NCBI RefSeq assembly: GCF_900142035.1
Contig: NZ_FQZI01000008.1
Location: forward strand, 1-49,897
Length of the DNA stretch: 49,897 nt
Direction: 5' to 3'
Source of the DNA: Flavobacterium terrae
GTDB lineage: Bacteria > Bacteroidota > Bacteroidia > Flavobacteriales > Flavobacteriaceae
Part shown: one piece after another, positions 6,633-15,110 of the stretch
Layout: each line of letters begins with the position of its first letter
Numbering within the stretch: the stretch's first letter is position 1
Position numbers and translations under genes: made by a program
The notes under the pieces: generated by a model
What the model was told of the DNA's origin: nothing
Database searches by the model: none
The model's input: the letters and a program-made list of their open reading frames with translations, nothing else

Positions 6633-6672
6633 ACTACAATTGTTAAAAGTTGTAGTTTTGTTTTTTATAACG
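6633..6672 (+). terminator. Terminator-like hairpin
   Basis: CTACAATT and AGTTGTAG form an 8-bp stem (one G·U pair) with a GTTAAA loop, followed by TTTTGTTTTTT. It is very similar to 4497-4531. It lies between copy 1 of the 38-bp terminator and the lipoprotein gene. Confidence 0.5.
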
Positions 6673-6706
6673 GTAGCAGAATAAAAGTACTATTAACCTA
6701 AAAAGA

Positions 6707-7363
6707 ATGAGACATAAAAAAATTTTTATATCACTAGTATTATTAACAATTATCTCATGTGGTAAAACAAAAAATGATGTTAAAAAGATAAACAAAATCG
6801 AATTAAAAGAGTTTATAAAAAGTGATAGAATGGATAAAACTGAATTTTGGAAATTGATAGAATATTCTATTGCAAAATCAAATAACAATAAATTATTACA
6901 GGAAGAAGCAATCGTTGAAAAATTAGTCACCTATAATGCAGAGCAAATTATTGAATTTGAAAAAATTTTTAGGGAATTAGTTATCGAAGCTGATGATTTT
7001 AAAATAATGGCAGCACAGAAAGTTATTGAAGGCTATGTTTCTGATGATAGTTATTTATACTTCCGTTGCTGGTTAATTGGAAAAGGGGAAAAGATATATA
7101 CAGAAACACTAAAAAATCCAGAGTTTTTAGCTGAAAATATAAATCAAGATGAAGAAACATATTTTGAAGGATTAATGTATGTTGCAACTTCGGCATATCA
7201 AAAAAAAACTAGCAAAAAAGAGGAAGATGAAACTTTTCCAAGAACTGTTTGTATAGAAAAAGGTTTAGATTATGATTTTGGAGCACCTCCAACAAAAGGA
7301 ACTGATTGGAGAGAAGAAGATTTACCAAAAACTTATCCTAAATTATGGGAGGTTTTCAATTAA
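6707..7363 (+). CDS. DUF4240 domain lipoprotein
   Basis: A 218-residue protein with a lipoprotein signal (hydrophobic stretch then IISCGK, lipobox Cys at residue 19). From about residue 44 there is a DUF4240 domain (PF14024): MDKTEFWKLIEYSI, a YFRCWLIGKGEKIY strand/turn, an EGLMYVATSAYQKK helix, and DLPKTYPKLWEVF at the end. DUF4240 is usually cytoplasmic and of unknown function, sometimes near toxin/immunity genes; a lipoprotein version is less usual. The gene is bracketed by two identical terminators, which suggests the segment arrived as an insertion. Confidence 0.8.
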   Translation: MRHKKIFISLVLLTIISCGKTKNDVKKINKIELKEFIKSDRMDKTEFWKLIEYSIAKSNNNKLLQEEAIVEKLVTYNAEQIIEFEKIFRELVIEADDFKIMAAQKVIEGYVSDDSYLYFRCWLIGKGEKIYTETLKNPEFLAENINQDEETYFEGLMYVATSAYQKKTSKKEEDETFPRTVCIEKGLDYDFGAPPTKGTDWREEDLPKTYPKLWEVFN

Positions 7364-7375
7364 AATTAAATCCAT

Positions 7376-7413
7376 AAAAAAACCAATCTCCATGACAGAG
7401 ATTGGTTTTCCAA
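7376..7413. terminator. Bidirectional terminator, copy 2 of a 38-bp repeat
   Basis: Identical to 6549-6586. It ends the DUF4240 gene on the + strand and the msrB-msrA operon on the - strand. Confidence 0.85.
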
Positions 7414-7433
7414 CTTAACAAATCTATTTTAAC

Positions 7434-8039
7434 CTACTTTTTCTTTTTTAACCTATCCTTAAATACTTTCTCAAATTTTTCTAATTTGGGTTGTATCACG
7501 TATTGGCAATAACTTTTAGACTTGTTATTTTCATAGTAATTTTGATGGTAACTTTCTGCTTTGGTAAATCCTTTGTAAGGTTCTAGCGTAGTCACAATTT
7601 TAGAGTCGTAAGCCCCAGAATTATTTAGTTTGGTAATAATATCCTTTGCTATTTTTTTTTGATTTTCATTAGCATAAAAAATAACCGATCGGTATTGAGA
7701 ACCTTTGTCGGCTCCTTGTCTGTTGAGTTGTGTTGGGTCGTGAACCGTAAAAAACACTTTAAAAATTTCGTCTAGATTCGTTTTACTAGGATCATACTTT
7801 ATCTGAACCGCTTCGGCAAAACCAGTAGTTCCAGTAGAAACCTCATCGTATGTAGGGTTTTTAATGCTTCCACCAGAATATCCAGACTCCGCAGAAATCA
7901 CTCCGTCAAGACCATCAAAAACCGCTTCGATACACCAAAAACAGCCTCCGCCCAAAGTAATCGTTTCCGTTTTTGGTTTTGCTTGTTGTGCAAACAAAAC
8001 AGCTGGAAGCAATGCTATTAAATACAATAACTTTTTCAT
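7434..8039 (-). CDS. msrA: Peptide methionine-S-sulfoxide reductase MsrA (exported)
   Basis: A 201-residue enzyme that reduces the S-epimer of methionine sulfoxide in oxidised proteins. A signal peptide (about 1-18, ending VLFAQ) places it in the periplasm. The family signature GGCFWC is at residues 31-36, with catalytic Cys33, followed by SGYSGG and YHQNYYENN near the C-terminus. The gene starts 1 bp after the msrB stop, so the two form an operon that repairs both epimers. The basic KKKK end is ordinary. Confidence 0.95.
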   Translation of the reverse strand: MKKLLYLIALLPAVLFAQQAKPKTETITLGGGCFWCIEAVFDGLDGVISAESGYSGGSIKNPTYDEVSTGTTGFAEAVQIKYDPSKTNLDEIFKVFFTVHDPTQLNRQGADKGSQYRSVIFYANENQKKIAKDIITKLNNSGAYDSKIVTTLEPYKGFTKAESYHQNYYENNKSKSYCQYVIQPKLEKFEKVFKDRLKKKK

Positions 8040-8040
8040 C

Positions 8041-8559
8041 TTATTTCTTTTTTGGTTTCATGTCGGGTTCAAAATCTAACGAAACCGAATTCATACAATA
8101 CCGTTTTCCTGTGGGCTCTGGACCATCGTCAAACAAATGCCCTAAATGTCCGCCACATCTGCCACATAAAGCTTCTACTCTATCCATTCCGTGGGATTTG
8201 TCATCTTTAAACACAATACTTTTTTTGTTTTCTTGCTCAAAAAAACTTGGCCATCCGCACGAGCTTGCAAACTTAGCATCAGAACGAAAAAGGGTGTATC
8301 CGCAAGCGGCACAATAATAGGTTCCTTCGCCTGTATAATTCCAATACTTCCCTGTAAAAGCAGCTTCAGTTTGTGCCTTTCTAGACACTAAGTATAAATC
8401 TTCGGGCAAAATTGATTTCCATTCTGCGTCTGATAAATGAAGCTTTTTTTCGTCTGTATGAGAGTAATACTTGTGCTTTGCATTATTTTGAGCTTGCAAC
8501 GGAAGCATCAATCCCAATAGAAAAATAAAGCAACTGATTTTTAAAAACTTAACTAACAT
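8041..8559 (-). CDS. msrB: Peptide methionine-R-sulfoxide reductase MsrB (exported)
   Basis: A 172-residue enzyme acting on the R-epimer of methionine sulfoxide. An N-terminal signal peptide (about 1-23, ending PLQAQ) indicates export. The zinc site is two CxxC motifs, C83/C86 and C132/C135. The catalytic Cys is C155 in RYCMNS. It is the first gene of a msrB-msrA operon, tightly spaced. Separate exported MsrA and MsrB are common in flavobacteria, and with oxyR in the same window they fit an oxidative-stress theme, although no direct regulatory link is visible. Confidence 0.95.
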   Translation of the reverse strand: MLVKFLKISCFIFLLGLMLPLQAQNNAKHKYYSHTDEKKLHLSDAEWKSILPEDLYLVSRKAQTEAAFTGKYWNYTGEGTYYCAACGYTLFRSDAKFASSCGWPSFFEQENKKSIVFKDDKSHGMDRVEALCGRCGGHLGHLFDDGPEPTGKRYCMNSVSLDFEPDMKPKKK

Positions 8560-8663
8560 ATTTTCTTCTATTTTAAATTATAGTACTAATTTATATCTCT
8601 TTCAAAACTGAATTTGTAAGCTAGATGACATGTCTAAAGTGCTTTAACAAATGATTAAGAATA

Positions 8664-8697
8664 AAAAGGTTCCTCACAACAAGAAACCTTTAAAAAA
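8664..8697 (-). terminator. Terminator of the DM13 operon
   Basis: AAAGGTT and AACCTTT form a stem with a ~14-nt loop between A and T runs, immediately downstream of the - strand gene ending at 8706. Confidence 0.55.
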
Positions 8698-8705
8698 ACT
8701 AAAAT

Positions 8706-10085
8706 CTAACTGAAAAAAAGCACCTTGCATTGTGTTTTATTGTCTGACTCTATAACCCAATATCCTTTTTTAGATAGATAGGTTTTATAATTGAGTGATT
8801 TATTTTTATCTATAGTTTTTATATACTGCTGGAAATTTTGTGAACTATCAAGCAAATACAGTGACTCTTTATCAAACTTAAAATTAGCATAGTCATTATC
8901 CAGTAAATCTACCTTTAATAAATCTTTTGAAGTATTGTCTTGAGATTTTTTAAATTTTAATGAAGACTGAGATTTTTTTAAACCATCATTGTCATTGATC
9001 GTTACAGTATTTAAGTAATTACGATCTTTTGAAAAAATGCTGCAAAAAACTTCGTTATCTCTTAATCGAATCGAAAAATTGATTTTTGAAACATCTTGAT
9101 TTTGATTAAAACCCAATGGATCAAGTACTTCTTGATGTGATTCCCAAAGCAATTTGCCATTTGAATCGTATTTAAAAATGTAAAAACCCAAAGGAATGTT
9201 AGTTGAATTTGTTATTTCCTTTGCTTCACTACCAAATAATCCATAGACATAAACATTTCCTGAGTTTTTATCTACCAAGTAATTATTAACGGCTAATTCA
9301 CTTAATTTTTTAGTATTAGAAGGATCTACAACGCCACTACCATTGTTTGACAACAATAAAAAATGCTTGGGTTCACTCACAAAATAGGAATAATCACCCG
9401 TTTTTGAACCTTCTAGATTATATACGGTTCTGTAAATGGTCGCCGATTTATAGTTCTTATTAATTGATTTAGTGATAAAACTAAGATCACTTTCATTAAT
9501 GCGAACATCAAAATCAAATCCTTCGGTAAATGTTGCTGTCGTTTTATTTTCTAACTTATTTAAATCTGGCTTTTCTAACTTGTTTTTTACTACTTTGCTA
9601 CCAAATAAGTCAATTACTTTAAGAAAAACATCATCGTTTTTCAAATCTATTTTTGTGTTTTCTTTTTGGTTTACAAAATCCAATCCGTAGATATCATTAA
9701 AGTATCTAAAACGTTCATTGATAGTAAAATACTTTGTAGGCACTCCATCCAGGATTAATTTATACTCTGAGGGAAATTCATTCTTTTCTGGTAATTTACC
9801 TATCAAAAAAGCAGTTTCAATAGGCGAAAAAACACAATTGGCTAATTTTTCATTGGCTACTAACTTTTGAGTAAAACCATCCTTGTCAAAAGCCCAAACA
9901 TCAGTAATAATATTTCCGTACGCTTTAGAAGTCCTTTCACCTAATGTCATTACCACTTTGTCTTGGTTAGGCAAATAAATTACATCTAAGGGTTGCTTAT
10001 TTTCCTTAAAAGAAACCTCAGATATAACTTTTTGGGCAAAAGTGGTTGATGATATAAGCAGAAGTAAATAATTTAGCTTTCTCAT
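8706..10085 (-). CDS. Exported hypothetical protein
   Basis: A 459-residue protein with a signal peptide (about 1-17, SSTTFAQ). The mature part is rich in β-strands, with repeated patterns such as KVVMTLGERTSK, VWAFDKDG and FKYDSNGKLLWESH that resemble β-propeller blades, but I cannot name a family. It follows the outer-membrane protein gene by 3 bp and is the last gene of a three-gene - strand operon, so it is likely to work at the cell envelope with the products of that operon. Confidence 0.75.
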   Translation of the reverse strand: MRKLNYLLLLISSTTFAQKVISEVSFKENKQPLDVIYLPNQDKVVMTLGERTSKAYGNIITDVWAFDKDGFTQKLVANEKLANCVFSPIETAFLIGKLPEKNEFPSEYKLILDGVPTKYFTINERFRYFNDIYGLDFVNQKENTKIDLKNDDVFLKVIDLFGSKVVKNKLEKPDLNKLENKTTATFTEGFDFDVRINESDLSFITKSINKNYKSATIYRTVYNLEGSKTGDYSYFVSEPKHFLLLSNNGSGVVDPSNTKKLSELAVNNYLVDKNSGNVYVYGLFGSEAKEITNSTNIPLGFYIFKYDSNGKLLWESHQEVLDPLGFNQNQDVSKINFSIRLRDNEVFCSIFSKDRNYLNTVTINDNDGLKKSQSSLKFKKSQDNTSKDLLKVDLLDNDYANFKFDKESLYLLDSSQNFQQYIKTIDKNKSLNYKTYLSKKGYWVIESDNKTQCKVLFFS

Positions 10086-10088
10086 ATA

Positions 10089-10997
10089 TTAAAAACCTTG
10101 TTTAAATGACAATCCAAAAGTAAAAGCTCTTGTCAAACCATCAGGTCTAACCTCACGAACTACAAAAGGAGTTGCTAATGAAGTTTCTATACTGCTATTG
10201 TCACCAATTTTATAATTAGCTATTAAATTTCCATTGATGGTTAATCCATCAGAATTTGCGATTTCAACTCTGTTCCCAAATTGATTTACATACGAATCAT
10301 TTCCTAAATGGTATATAAACAATGCATTAGGCTTTAACGTCAGTTTTTCGTTTAATAACACTATGCTGTATGTAGATCTAAACAATACATCTGATTTACG
10401 GTGAAACAAATTGGTTGAATCAAATTTATCTGTAGGAGATAAAGATGATAAGTAAGAGTTTTTATTATCATTTAAAGGAATTTGAGCGGCAATATTAAAA
10501 TCCCATTTTTTTACACTGGCTTCTAACCCTCCAATAATATCAAAAGTTCCCAAACTAGATTGATAAGGCATAGGCAATGACACATTATTGATTTTGTCAT
10601 TCCCTGATGTTAAAGGAATTTTTACACCCAAAAGCCCTGACCATTTTAAATTGTTTGCATCAGGATTGAATTTATAATTTCCTGTAACAAAAACATCTCC
10701 AACATTGCTTCTTGTTCCAAAACTACCATTAGCAACTGTTCCTGTTAACCTTGCATTTACAGCAAACTTGTCTGTAAACAAACGTGTGTAACTGGCATAA
10801 GGTGAAAAAATAGTTACATCTTCTTCCCCAATTCCATACACGCCTCCTATTTCAATTAAGTTCTTTTTTTCAGTATTAGCGGCTTTAAAAGGGTTTCCTA
10901 CCGAACAAAATCCAGCATCACTACAACCCTGGGCCGAAATTTGTTGAATACCGAAAACCATAAATGGGAAAATTGCAATTTTAAAATTCTTAAGCAT
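10089..10997 (-). CDS. Outer-membrane β-barrel protein (transporter-like)
   Basis: A 302-residue protein with a signal peptide (ending QQISAQ) and an N-terminal CSDAGFCSVG pair of cysteines. Alternating hydrophobic strands follow through to a C-terminal FTFGLSFKQGF ending in phenylalanine, as usual for β-barrels. Similar Bacteroidota proteins are annotated only as transporter or outer-membrane protein. It lies between the DM13 lipoprotein gene (18 bp upstream) and the exported protein gene (3 bp downstream), suggesting a common envelope function. Confidence 0.7.
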   Translation of the reverse strand: MLKNFKIAIFPFMVFGIQQISAQGCSDAGFCSVGNPFKAANTEKKNLIEIGGVYGIGEEDVTIFSPYASYTRLFTDKFAVNARLTGTVANGSFGTRSNVGDVFVTGNYKFNPDANNLKWSGLLGVKIPLTSGNDKINNVSLPMPYQSSLGTFDIIGGLEASVKKWDFNIAAQIPLNDNKNSYLSSLSPTDKFDSTNLFHRKSDVLFRSTYSIVLLNEKLTLKPNALFIYHLGNDSYVNQFGNRVEIANSDGLTINGNLIANYKIGDNSSIETSLATPFVVREVRPDGLTRAFTFGLSFKQGF

Positions 10998-11015
10998 AGT
11001 ATTTATTTTAGTTTA

Positions 11016-11435
11016 TTAGTTTACATTAAGTTGAGCAACAGCATACAAATGATTGAATTGCTGACAATGTATAAGCACATACGGATAATTTGCTAATACG
11101 GTTTCGGAAGGGATTAGATAAACACTATTTCCGTTACCTGCAAAATTTCCTAGATTGACATATTGTGTTGGCGTATCCGATTTAGACAAATACACTTTTA
11201 AATCTGGAGCCGAAGACACGTTAGCATTCTCAATTTCTAACTTATATACTCCATTATCTAGATATACTTTTACCATTCCTGAAGCATTAACACCTGATGT
11301 TGGCGAAAAACTTCCAGTATATTTCAAAACAGCTCCTTCAAGAATCGACACATTACTTTCTTTTTGAGTCAATTCGCCTTCTTTTTCACATGATAAAGTG
11401 AATAAGGCCACTAAGATTAACAAATACTTATTCAT
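11016..11435 (-). CDS. DM13 domain lipoprotein
   Basis: A 139-residue lipoprotein (lipobox FTLSC, Cys16) whose mature part is a DM13 domain (PF10517): GAVLKYTGSFSPTSGVNASG, VYKLEIENANVSSAPDLKVYLS and a VLIHCQQFNHLYAVAQL end. The CxxF-type C-terminal cysteine (HCQQF) is typical of this domain. DM13 domains have been proposed to act in electron transfer or redox-coupled reactions, but there is little direct evidence. First gene of the operon running to 8706. Confidence 0.88.
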   Translation of the reverse strand: MNKYLLILVALFTLSCEKEGELTQKESNVSILEGAVLKYTGSFSPTSGVNASGMVKVYLDNGVYKLEIENANVSSAPDLKVYLSKSDTPTQYVNLGNFAGNGNSVYLIPSETVLANYPYVLIHCQQFNHLYAVAQLNVN

Positions 11436-11545
11436 AATTTAAAGGTTTAGATTACAAACTTAAATACTTTAGCCACCCTAAAATGTTAGCTAGGTTACAT
11501 TAGATAATATTTGTTATAGTTTCTTTTTTTACATTAATTTGCCAC

Positions 11546-12751
11546 ATGATAAATCCTTCGGCACATGGATGGATAAGTAAATTTTTCTTTGAGCAAGACT
11601 CACAAGAGCAATTCATCTTATATAATTCTGAAAGTTTTTATGTAGCCACCAGAGAAACGGGTTTTTTAGTTGGTTATGCGACACATTTTGTGACTTCAAA
11701 ACCAGTAGAAACTAAAGGCTGGACTACCGAAGAATTTTCTAAAATTGCGCTTTTAAATTCACTTTTTGGTATTTATCAAATTGTAACCAAAGACAATAAT
11801 TCTGAGGAGTTTATCAAAAAGAGCGTTGCTTTTTACCAAGAACTACATCCTAAAAATTCAGGTTTACTAGATATTTTTTTACCAACGGATTCTGCTGAAA
11901 ATAAATTAGAAAAAATTATTGCTAATCGCATAAAAACCAATGACAATATCATTAGCAAGAATTTCTCTCATATTCTAACTAATGCCTTACTTTTTATTGA
12001 TGTATTGGCTTTTAAAAGATATATTGAAGAAGGTAGTTTACCCAAAAAGTATTTAAAAAAAATAGAAGAGATTATTGTAAGTGTCGTATCTATTGCACTG
12101 AACACTAAAGAAACCAAATCAAACTATGATGATTTGTTGCAAAAACTCTTCGAATCGTCTGTTCGTTATTCAAAGTTCGAAAAATCAGCTAAGGAAACTT
12201 CACTCGATAATATTGATTTTTCTTATTTAGAAGACGATTATGAGCGTTATTACTTGATTGATATTGCTAATATGGCTTTGTGGAACGATGGCGTAATCGA
12301 AAAATCTGAACGCAGCTTTTTATTTGAATTGGCAAAGCATCTTAACGTTTCAAATGATTTTGTAAAGAAAAGCATTAATGATATGAATGTCTTTTTGACT
12401 GAAAATAAATCATCCATTCATTATTTCAATTATTCGAACCCTGTGAAGCATTTTTATGACCAAACCACTTCAAATGTGCAAACATTGGTACAAAGAAATA
12501 AAACCAGATTGCTCATAGAAATTTCGCAAAGCAAAGAATTAGTAACTCTTTTACGCAAATCAGCTTCAGAAAAATTAACGCTAGAAGAAAAAAAGAAGGT
12601 TCGTAATCAAATACTTGACATTTGTAAAACAATTCCATCCCTGACCATCTTTCTTGTTCCTGGCGGAAGTTTATTATTACCTATCTTAATAAAATTCATA
12701 CCACAATTACTTCCATCGGCTTTTAACGAAAATTTAGACAAAAACATGTAA
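11546..12751 (+). CDS. LETM1-related biofilm-associated protein
   Basis: A 401-residue protein. Its C-terminal region, with EEKKKVRNQILDICKTIPS and a following LTIFLVPGGSLLLPILIKFI, is the LETM1-type helix pair, including the hydrophobic segment seen in mitochondrial LETM1. The N-terminal 300 residues are mostly helical, with an IANMALWNDGVIEKSERSFL segment that resembles TerB-like acidic helices. Flavobacterial homologues are named for a biofilm phenotype; the mechanism is unknown. It precedes oxyR by 46 bp, but a TATATTTG promoter element lies between them, so it is probably separately transcribed. Confidence 0.8.
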   Translation: MINPSAHGWISKFFFEQDSQEQFILYNSESFYVATRETGFLVGYATHFVTSKPVETKGWTTEEFSKIALLNSLFGIYQIVTKDNNSEEFIKKSVAFYQELHPKNSGLLDIFLPTDSAENKLEKIIANRIKTNDNIISKNFSHILTNALLFIDVLAFKRYIEEGSLPKKYLKKIEEIIVSVVSIALNTKETKSNYDDLLQKLFESSVRYSKFEKSAKETSLDNIDFSYLEDDYERYYLIDIANMALWNDGVIEKSERSFLFELAKHLNVSNDFVKKSINDMNVFLTENKSSIHYFNYSNPVKHFYDQTTSNVQTLVQRNKTRLLIEISQSKELVTLLRKSASEKLTLEEKKKVRNQILDICKTIPSLTIFLVPGGSLLLPILIKFIPQLLPSAFNENLDKNM

Positions 12752-12771
12752 TAAGTTTTTCTTATTGTTTT

Positions 12772-12779
12772 TATATTTG
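12772..12779 (+). promoter_or_regulatory. -7 element upstream of oxyR
   Basis: TATATTTG matches the Bacteroidota -7 consensus TAnnTTTG, 18 bp before the oxyR ATG. No good TTTG -33 partner is seen, which would suit an activator-dependent or weak promoter. Confidence 0.45.
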
Positions 12780-12797
12780 AATAAAATTTTACTATAA

Positions 12798-13739
12798 ATG
12801 ACAATCACTCAACTACAATATGTTTTGGCAGTAGCCGAATACAAAAATTTCACACTTGCTGCAGAAAAATGTTTTGTTACTCAACCTACTTTAAGTATGC
12901 AAATTCAAAAAGTAGAAGAAGAACTAGACATTATCATTTTTGATAGAAGTAAAAAACCTATTCAACTTACAGAAGTAGGTCAAAAAATTGTAGCTCAAGC
13001 TAAAAACATCGTTAACGAAGCAGATAGAATTCAAGATATTGTAGACCAACAAAAAGGTTATATAGGTGGAGAGTTTCGTTTAGGAATTATCCCAACGATA
13101 ATGCCTACACTACTACCTATGTTTTTGAATAATTTCATTAAAAAGTATCCAAAAGTTAAATTAATTATTGAAGAGTTAAATACTGCTGAAATTATTACCA
13201 AACTAAAAAACGGTCATTTAGATGCTGCAATTGCTGCTACACCACTTGAAGAAGAAAAAATTAAAGAAGTCGTTTTATACTACGAACCATTTATGGTATA
13301 TGTTCCTGAAGAACATGCTAAATTTGACAAAAAAGAACTTGAGATAGAGGATTTAAATGTTGATGAAATTTTACTTTTACAAGACGGTCACTGCTTTAGA
13401 GAAGGCATCTTAAATATTTGCAAAAGCAAATCACAATCGAAAGAGAATAGATTTCAAATTGAAAGCGGAAGTTTCGAAACGCTACTTAGACTTTCAGATG
13501 AAGGGTTAGGCATCACTCTATTACCTTATTTGCATACTTTAAATTTTAATGAGAAAGAGAAAACAAAACTGCGTCATTTTGCGGACCCAAAACCATCAAG
13601 AGAAGTAAGTTTAATTTTTCCAAAAAACGAATTAAAAATTCATATTATTGATGCTTTACGAAATGTAATTTCTGGAGTATTAAGAGGAGCTATTGCATTT
13701 CAAAATGTAGAAATAATAAGTCCTTTGCACAAGAAATAA
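12798..13739 (+). CDS. oxyR: LysR-family peroxide sensor OxyR
   Basis: A 313-residue LysR-type regulator. The winged HTH is at residues ~1-60 (ITQLQYVLAVAEYKNFTLAA, then TQPTLSMQIQKVEEEL) and the LysR substrate domain fills ~90-300. It carries GHC at the conserved position: the cysteine codon at 13392 is residue 199, and a second cysteine is residue 208, the same numbers and spacing as the peroxide-sensing Cys199/Cys208 of E. coli OxyR. It therefore very likely senses hydrogen peroxide by disulfide formation and activates catalase/peroxidase genes. Confidence 0.93.
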   Translation: MTITQLQYVLAVAEYKNFTLAAEKCFVTQPTLSMQIQKVEEELDIIIFDRSKKPIQLTEVGQKIVAQAKNIVNEADRIQDIVDQQKGYIGGEFRLGIIPTIMPTLLPMFLNNFIKKYPKVKLIIEELNTAEIITKLKNGHLDAAIAATPLEEEKIKEVVLYYEPFMVYVPEEHAKFDKKELEIEDLNVDEILLLQDGHCFREGILNICKSKSQSKENRFQIESGSFETLLRLSDEGLGITLLPYLHTLNFNEKEKTKLRHFADPKPSREVSLIFPKNELKIHIIDALRNVISGVLRGAIAFQNVEIISPLHKK

Positions 13740-13740
13740 A

Positions 13741-13764
13741 AAAAAGGAGCTTTTAGCTCCTTTT
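13741..13764. terminator. Bidirectional terminator oxyR / 65-aa gene
   Basis: AAAAGGAGC-TTTTA-GCTCCTTTT hairpin between convergent genes. Confidence 0.85.
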
Positions 13765-13788
13765 AAGTTCACGTTTTTTTATGTTAAG

Positions 13789-13986
13789 TTAGACATCAAC
13801 AATGTGAATACATTGTTTCAATTCTGGTTTTTCACTTGTGAAATACAGCAACCATTTTTTTAAATGCTCTAGTTCATAAGGAAGTAAATTTCTAACAGCT
13901 TTCTTTAACTCTTTTGTAAAAAGTTTAATGTCAAAGCTAACTTTTTCAAGTACGTTTTTGGTGTAATCGTAAATCATTCGGGGCAT
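13789..13986 (-). CDS. Conserved 65-aa flavobacterial protein, paralogue 1
   Basis: A 65-residue helical protein without signal or membrane segment (pattern MIYDYTK, LEKVSFD, FTKELKKAV, LLPYE, KPEL). It is clearly a paralogue of the next gene (14166-14363). The chosen ATG at 13986 gives the same length as the paralogue; a GTG two codons earlier at 13992 is possible. Similar short proteins are conserved in flavobacteria and I know no function for them. Confidence 0.75.
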   Translation of the reverse strand: MPRMIYDYTKNVLEKVSFDIKLFTKELKKAVRNLLPYELEHLKKWLLYFTSEKPELKQCIHIVDV

Positions 13987-14135
13987 ACTCACTTTGCTTT
14001 ATAATGAAACAATTGACTTTAGAACTCAATATAAATTTATTGCTTTTTGTCGGTAAAAAGCAAATAAAATCGATAAAGTGTAAATTTAACTTTTATTTCA
14101 CAAACTTTACTTACAAAGCTTGGAAATAAAACAAA

Positions 14136-14164
14136 TAAAAAGGGAGCTTTTGAGCTCCCTTTTT
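14136..14164. terminator. Terminator after 65-aa paralogue 2
   Basis: AAAAAGGGAGCT-TTTG-AGCTCCCTTTTT hairpin, downstream of the - strand gene ending at 14166. Confidence 0.85.
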
Positions 14165-14165
14165 A

Positions 14166-14363
14166 TTATACCGTTAAATAAATTTCACATTTTCTAAGTT
14201 CAGGTTTACCTTTAGTAAAATTAAAGAACCATTTAGTTAATTCTTCTATTTCGTATGGCAAAAGCAACTTTACTGCTTTTTCTAATTCTTTACGAAACAA
14301 AACTGGATCAAAACTGACTCTCTCAAGAATCGATTTTGTATAGTCAATCATTTGTCTTGACAT
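14166..14363 (-). CDS. Conserved 65-aa flavobacterial protein, paralogue 2
   Basis: A 65-residue protein beginning MSRQMIDYTKS, with LERVSFD, FRKELEKAV, LLPYE and KPEL in the same order as its neighbour. The start at 14363 is preferred over an upstream in-frame ATG (14423) because the extension (about 20 residues) has no match in the paralogue. Each copy has its own terminator, so they are transcribed separately. Function unknown. Confidence 0.78.
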   Translation of the reverse strand: MSRQMIDYTKSILERVSFDPVLFRKELEKAVKLLLPYEIEELTKWFFNFTKGKPELRKCEIYLTV

Positions 14364-14444
14364 AAGCAAAAATTTTGTGGTATTGTTATTCTCAAATTTA
14401 CTAAATTTTAAAAAACAAAACACGCAAATACTATTAAATTTTCC

Positions 14445-15110
14445 TTAAAAATTCTTAAACGCAATAAACATTTCTCTCTTACCTGGTGGTCCTGGAACCT
14501 TTTTTACCTGAAATCCTGCATGTTGCATTGCCCGTTTAATTACACCACGTGCTGCGTAAGTAACTAAAATCCCTTTTTCTTTAATCGAATTGAACATTTT
14601 TACAAAAATTGCTTCACTCCACAACTCTGGTTGGAATGGATAACCAAAGGCATCAAAGTAAACAATATCATATTGATTAAGATCATCAATATCTTGAAAA
14701 AGTCGTTTTCGTTTAGTTAAAGTAAAGTTTTCTGTAATCTTTGTTTTAACGCCCCATTCTGAATTATGCATTAACGAAAACTCATCCTTAAATTTTTCAG
14801 CATTAAGCTGTTCAACATAATTTAAACTCTGTATCTCTTCATCCGAAATAGGATAAGCTTCAATTCCAACATAATCTATTGTCAAATCATTTTGTTCTGA
14901 TTCCAATAGAGTTACAAAAGCATTAAGTCCTGTTCCAAAACCCATCTCTAAAATAGAAACGGACTTTTCTTTTACTAAAGAAAGTCCGTTGTTAATAAAA
15001 ACATGGTATGCTTCTTGAATGGCTCCATTTTTAGAATGATAACATTCTCCCCAATCTACTAAATGAATTGTAGTAGAACCATCTTCAGTCTTTATAATTT
15101 TTCGCTCCAA
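14445..15110 (-). CDS. mnmD: tRNA (mnm5s2U34) methyltransferase MnmD
   Basis: A 221-residue SAM methyltransferase that completes 5-methylaminomethyl-2-thiouridine at the tRNA wobble position. It corresponds to the methyltransferase half of MnmC as a stand-alone protein. The SAM motif ILEMGFGTGLN is at residues 53-63; YDIVYFDAFGYPFQPELW is the family's catalytic segment, and VPGPPGKREM is the typical C-terminal motif. It directly adjoins the cytochrome-like gene (0-bp gap), forming an operon with that gene and the DUF4920 gene. Confidence 0.92.
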   Translation of the reverse strand: MERKIIKTEDGSTTIHLVDWGECYHSKNGAIQEAYHVFINNGLSLVKEKSVSILEMGFGTGLNAFVTLLESEQNDLTIDYVGIEAYPISDEEIQSLNYVEQLNAEKFKDEFSLMHNSEWGVKTKITENFTLTKRKRLFQDIDDLNQYDIVYFDAFGYPFQPELWSEAIFVKMFNSIKEKGILVTYAARGVIKRAMQHAGFQVKKVPGPPGKREMFIAFKNF

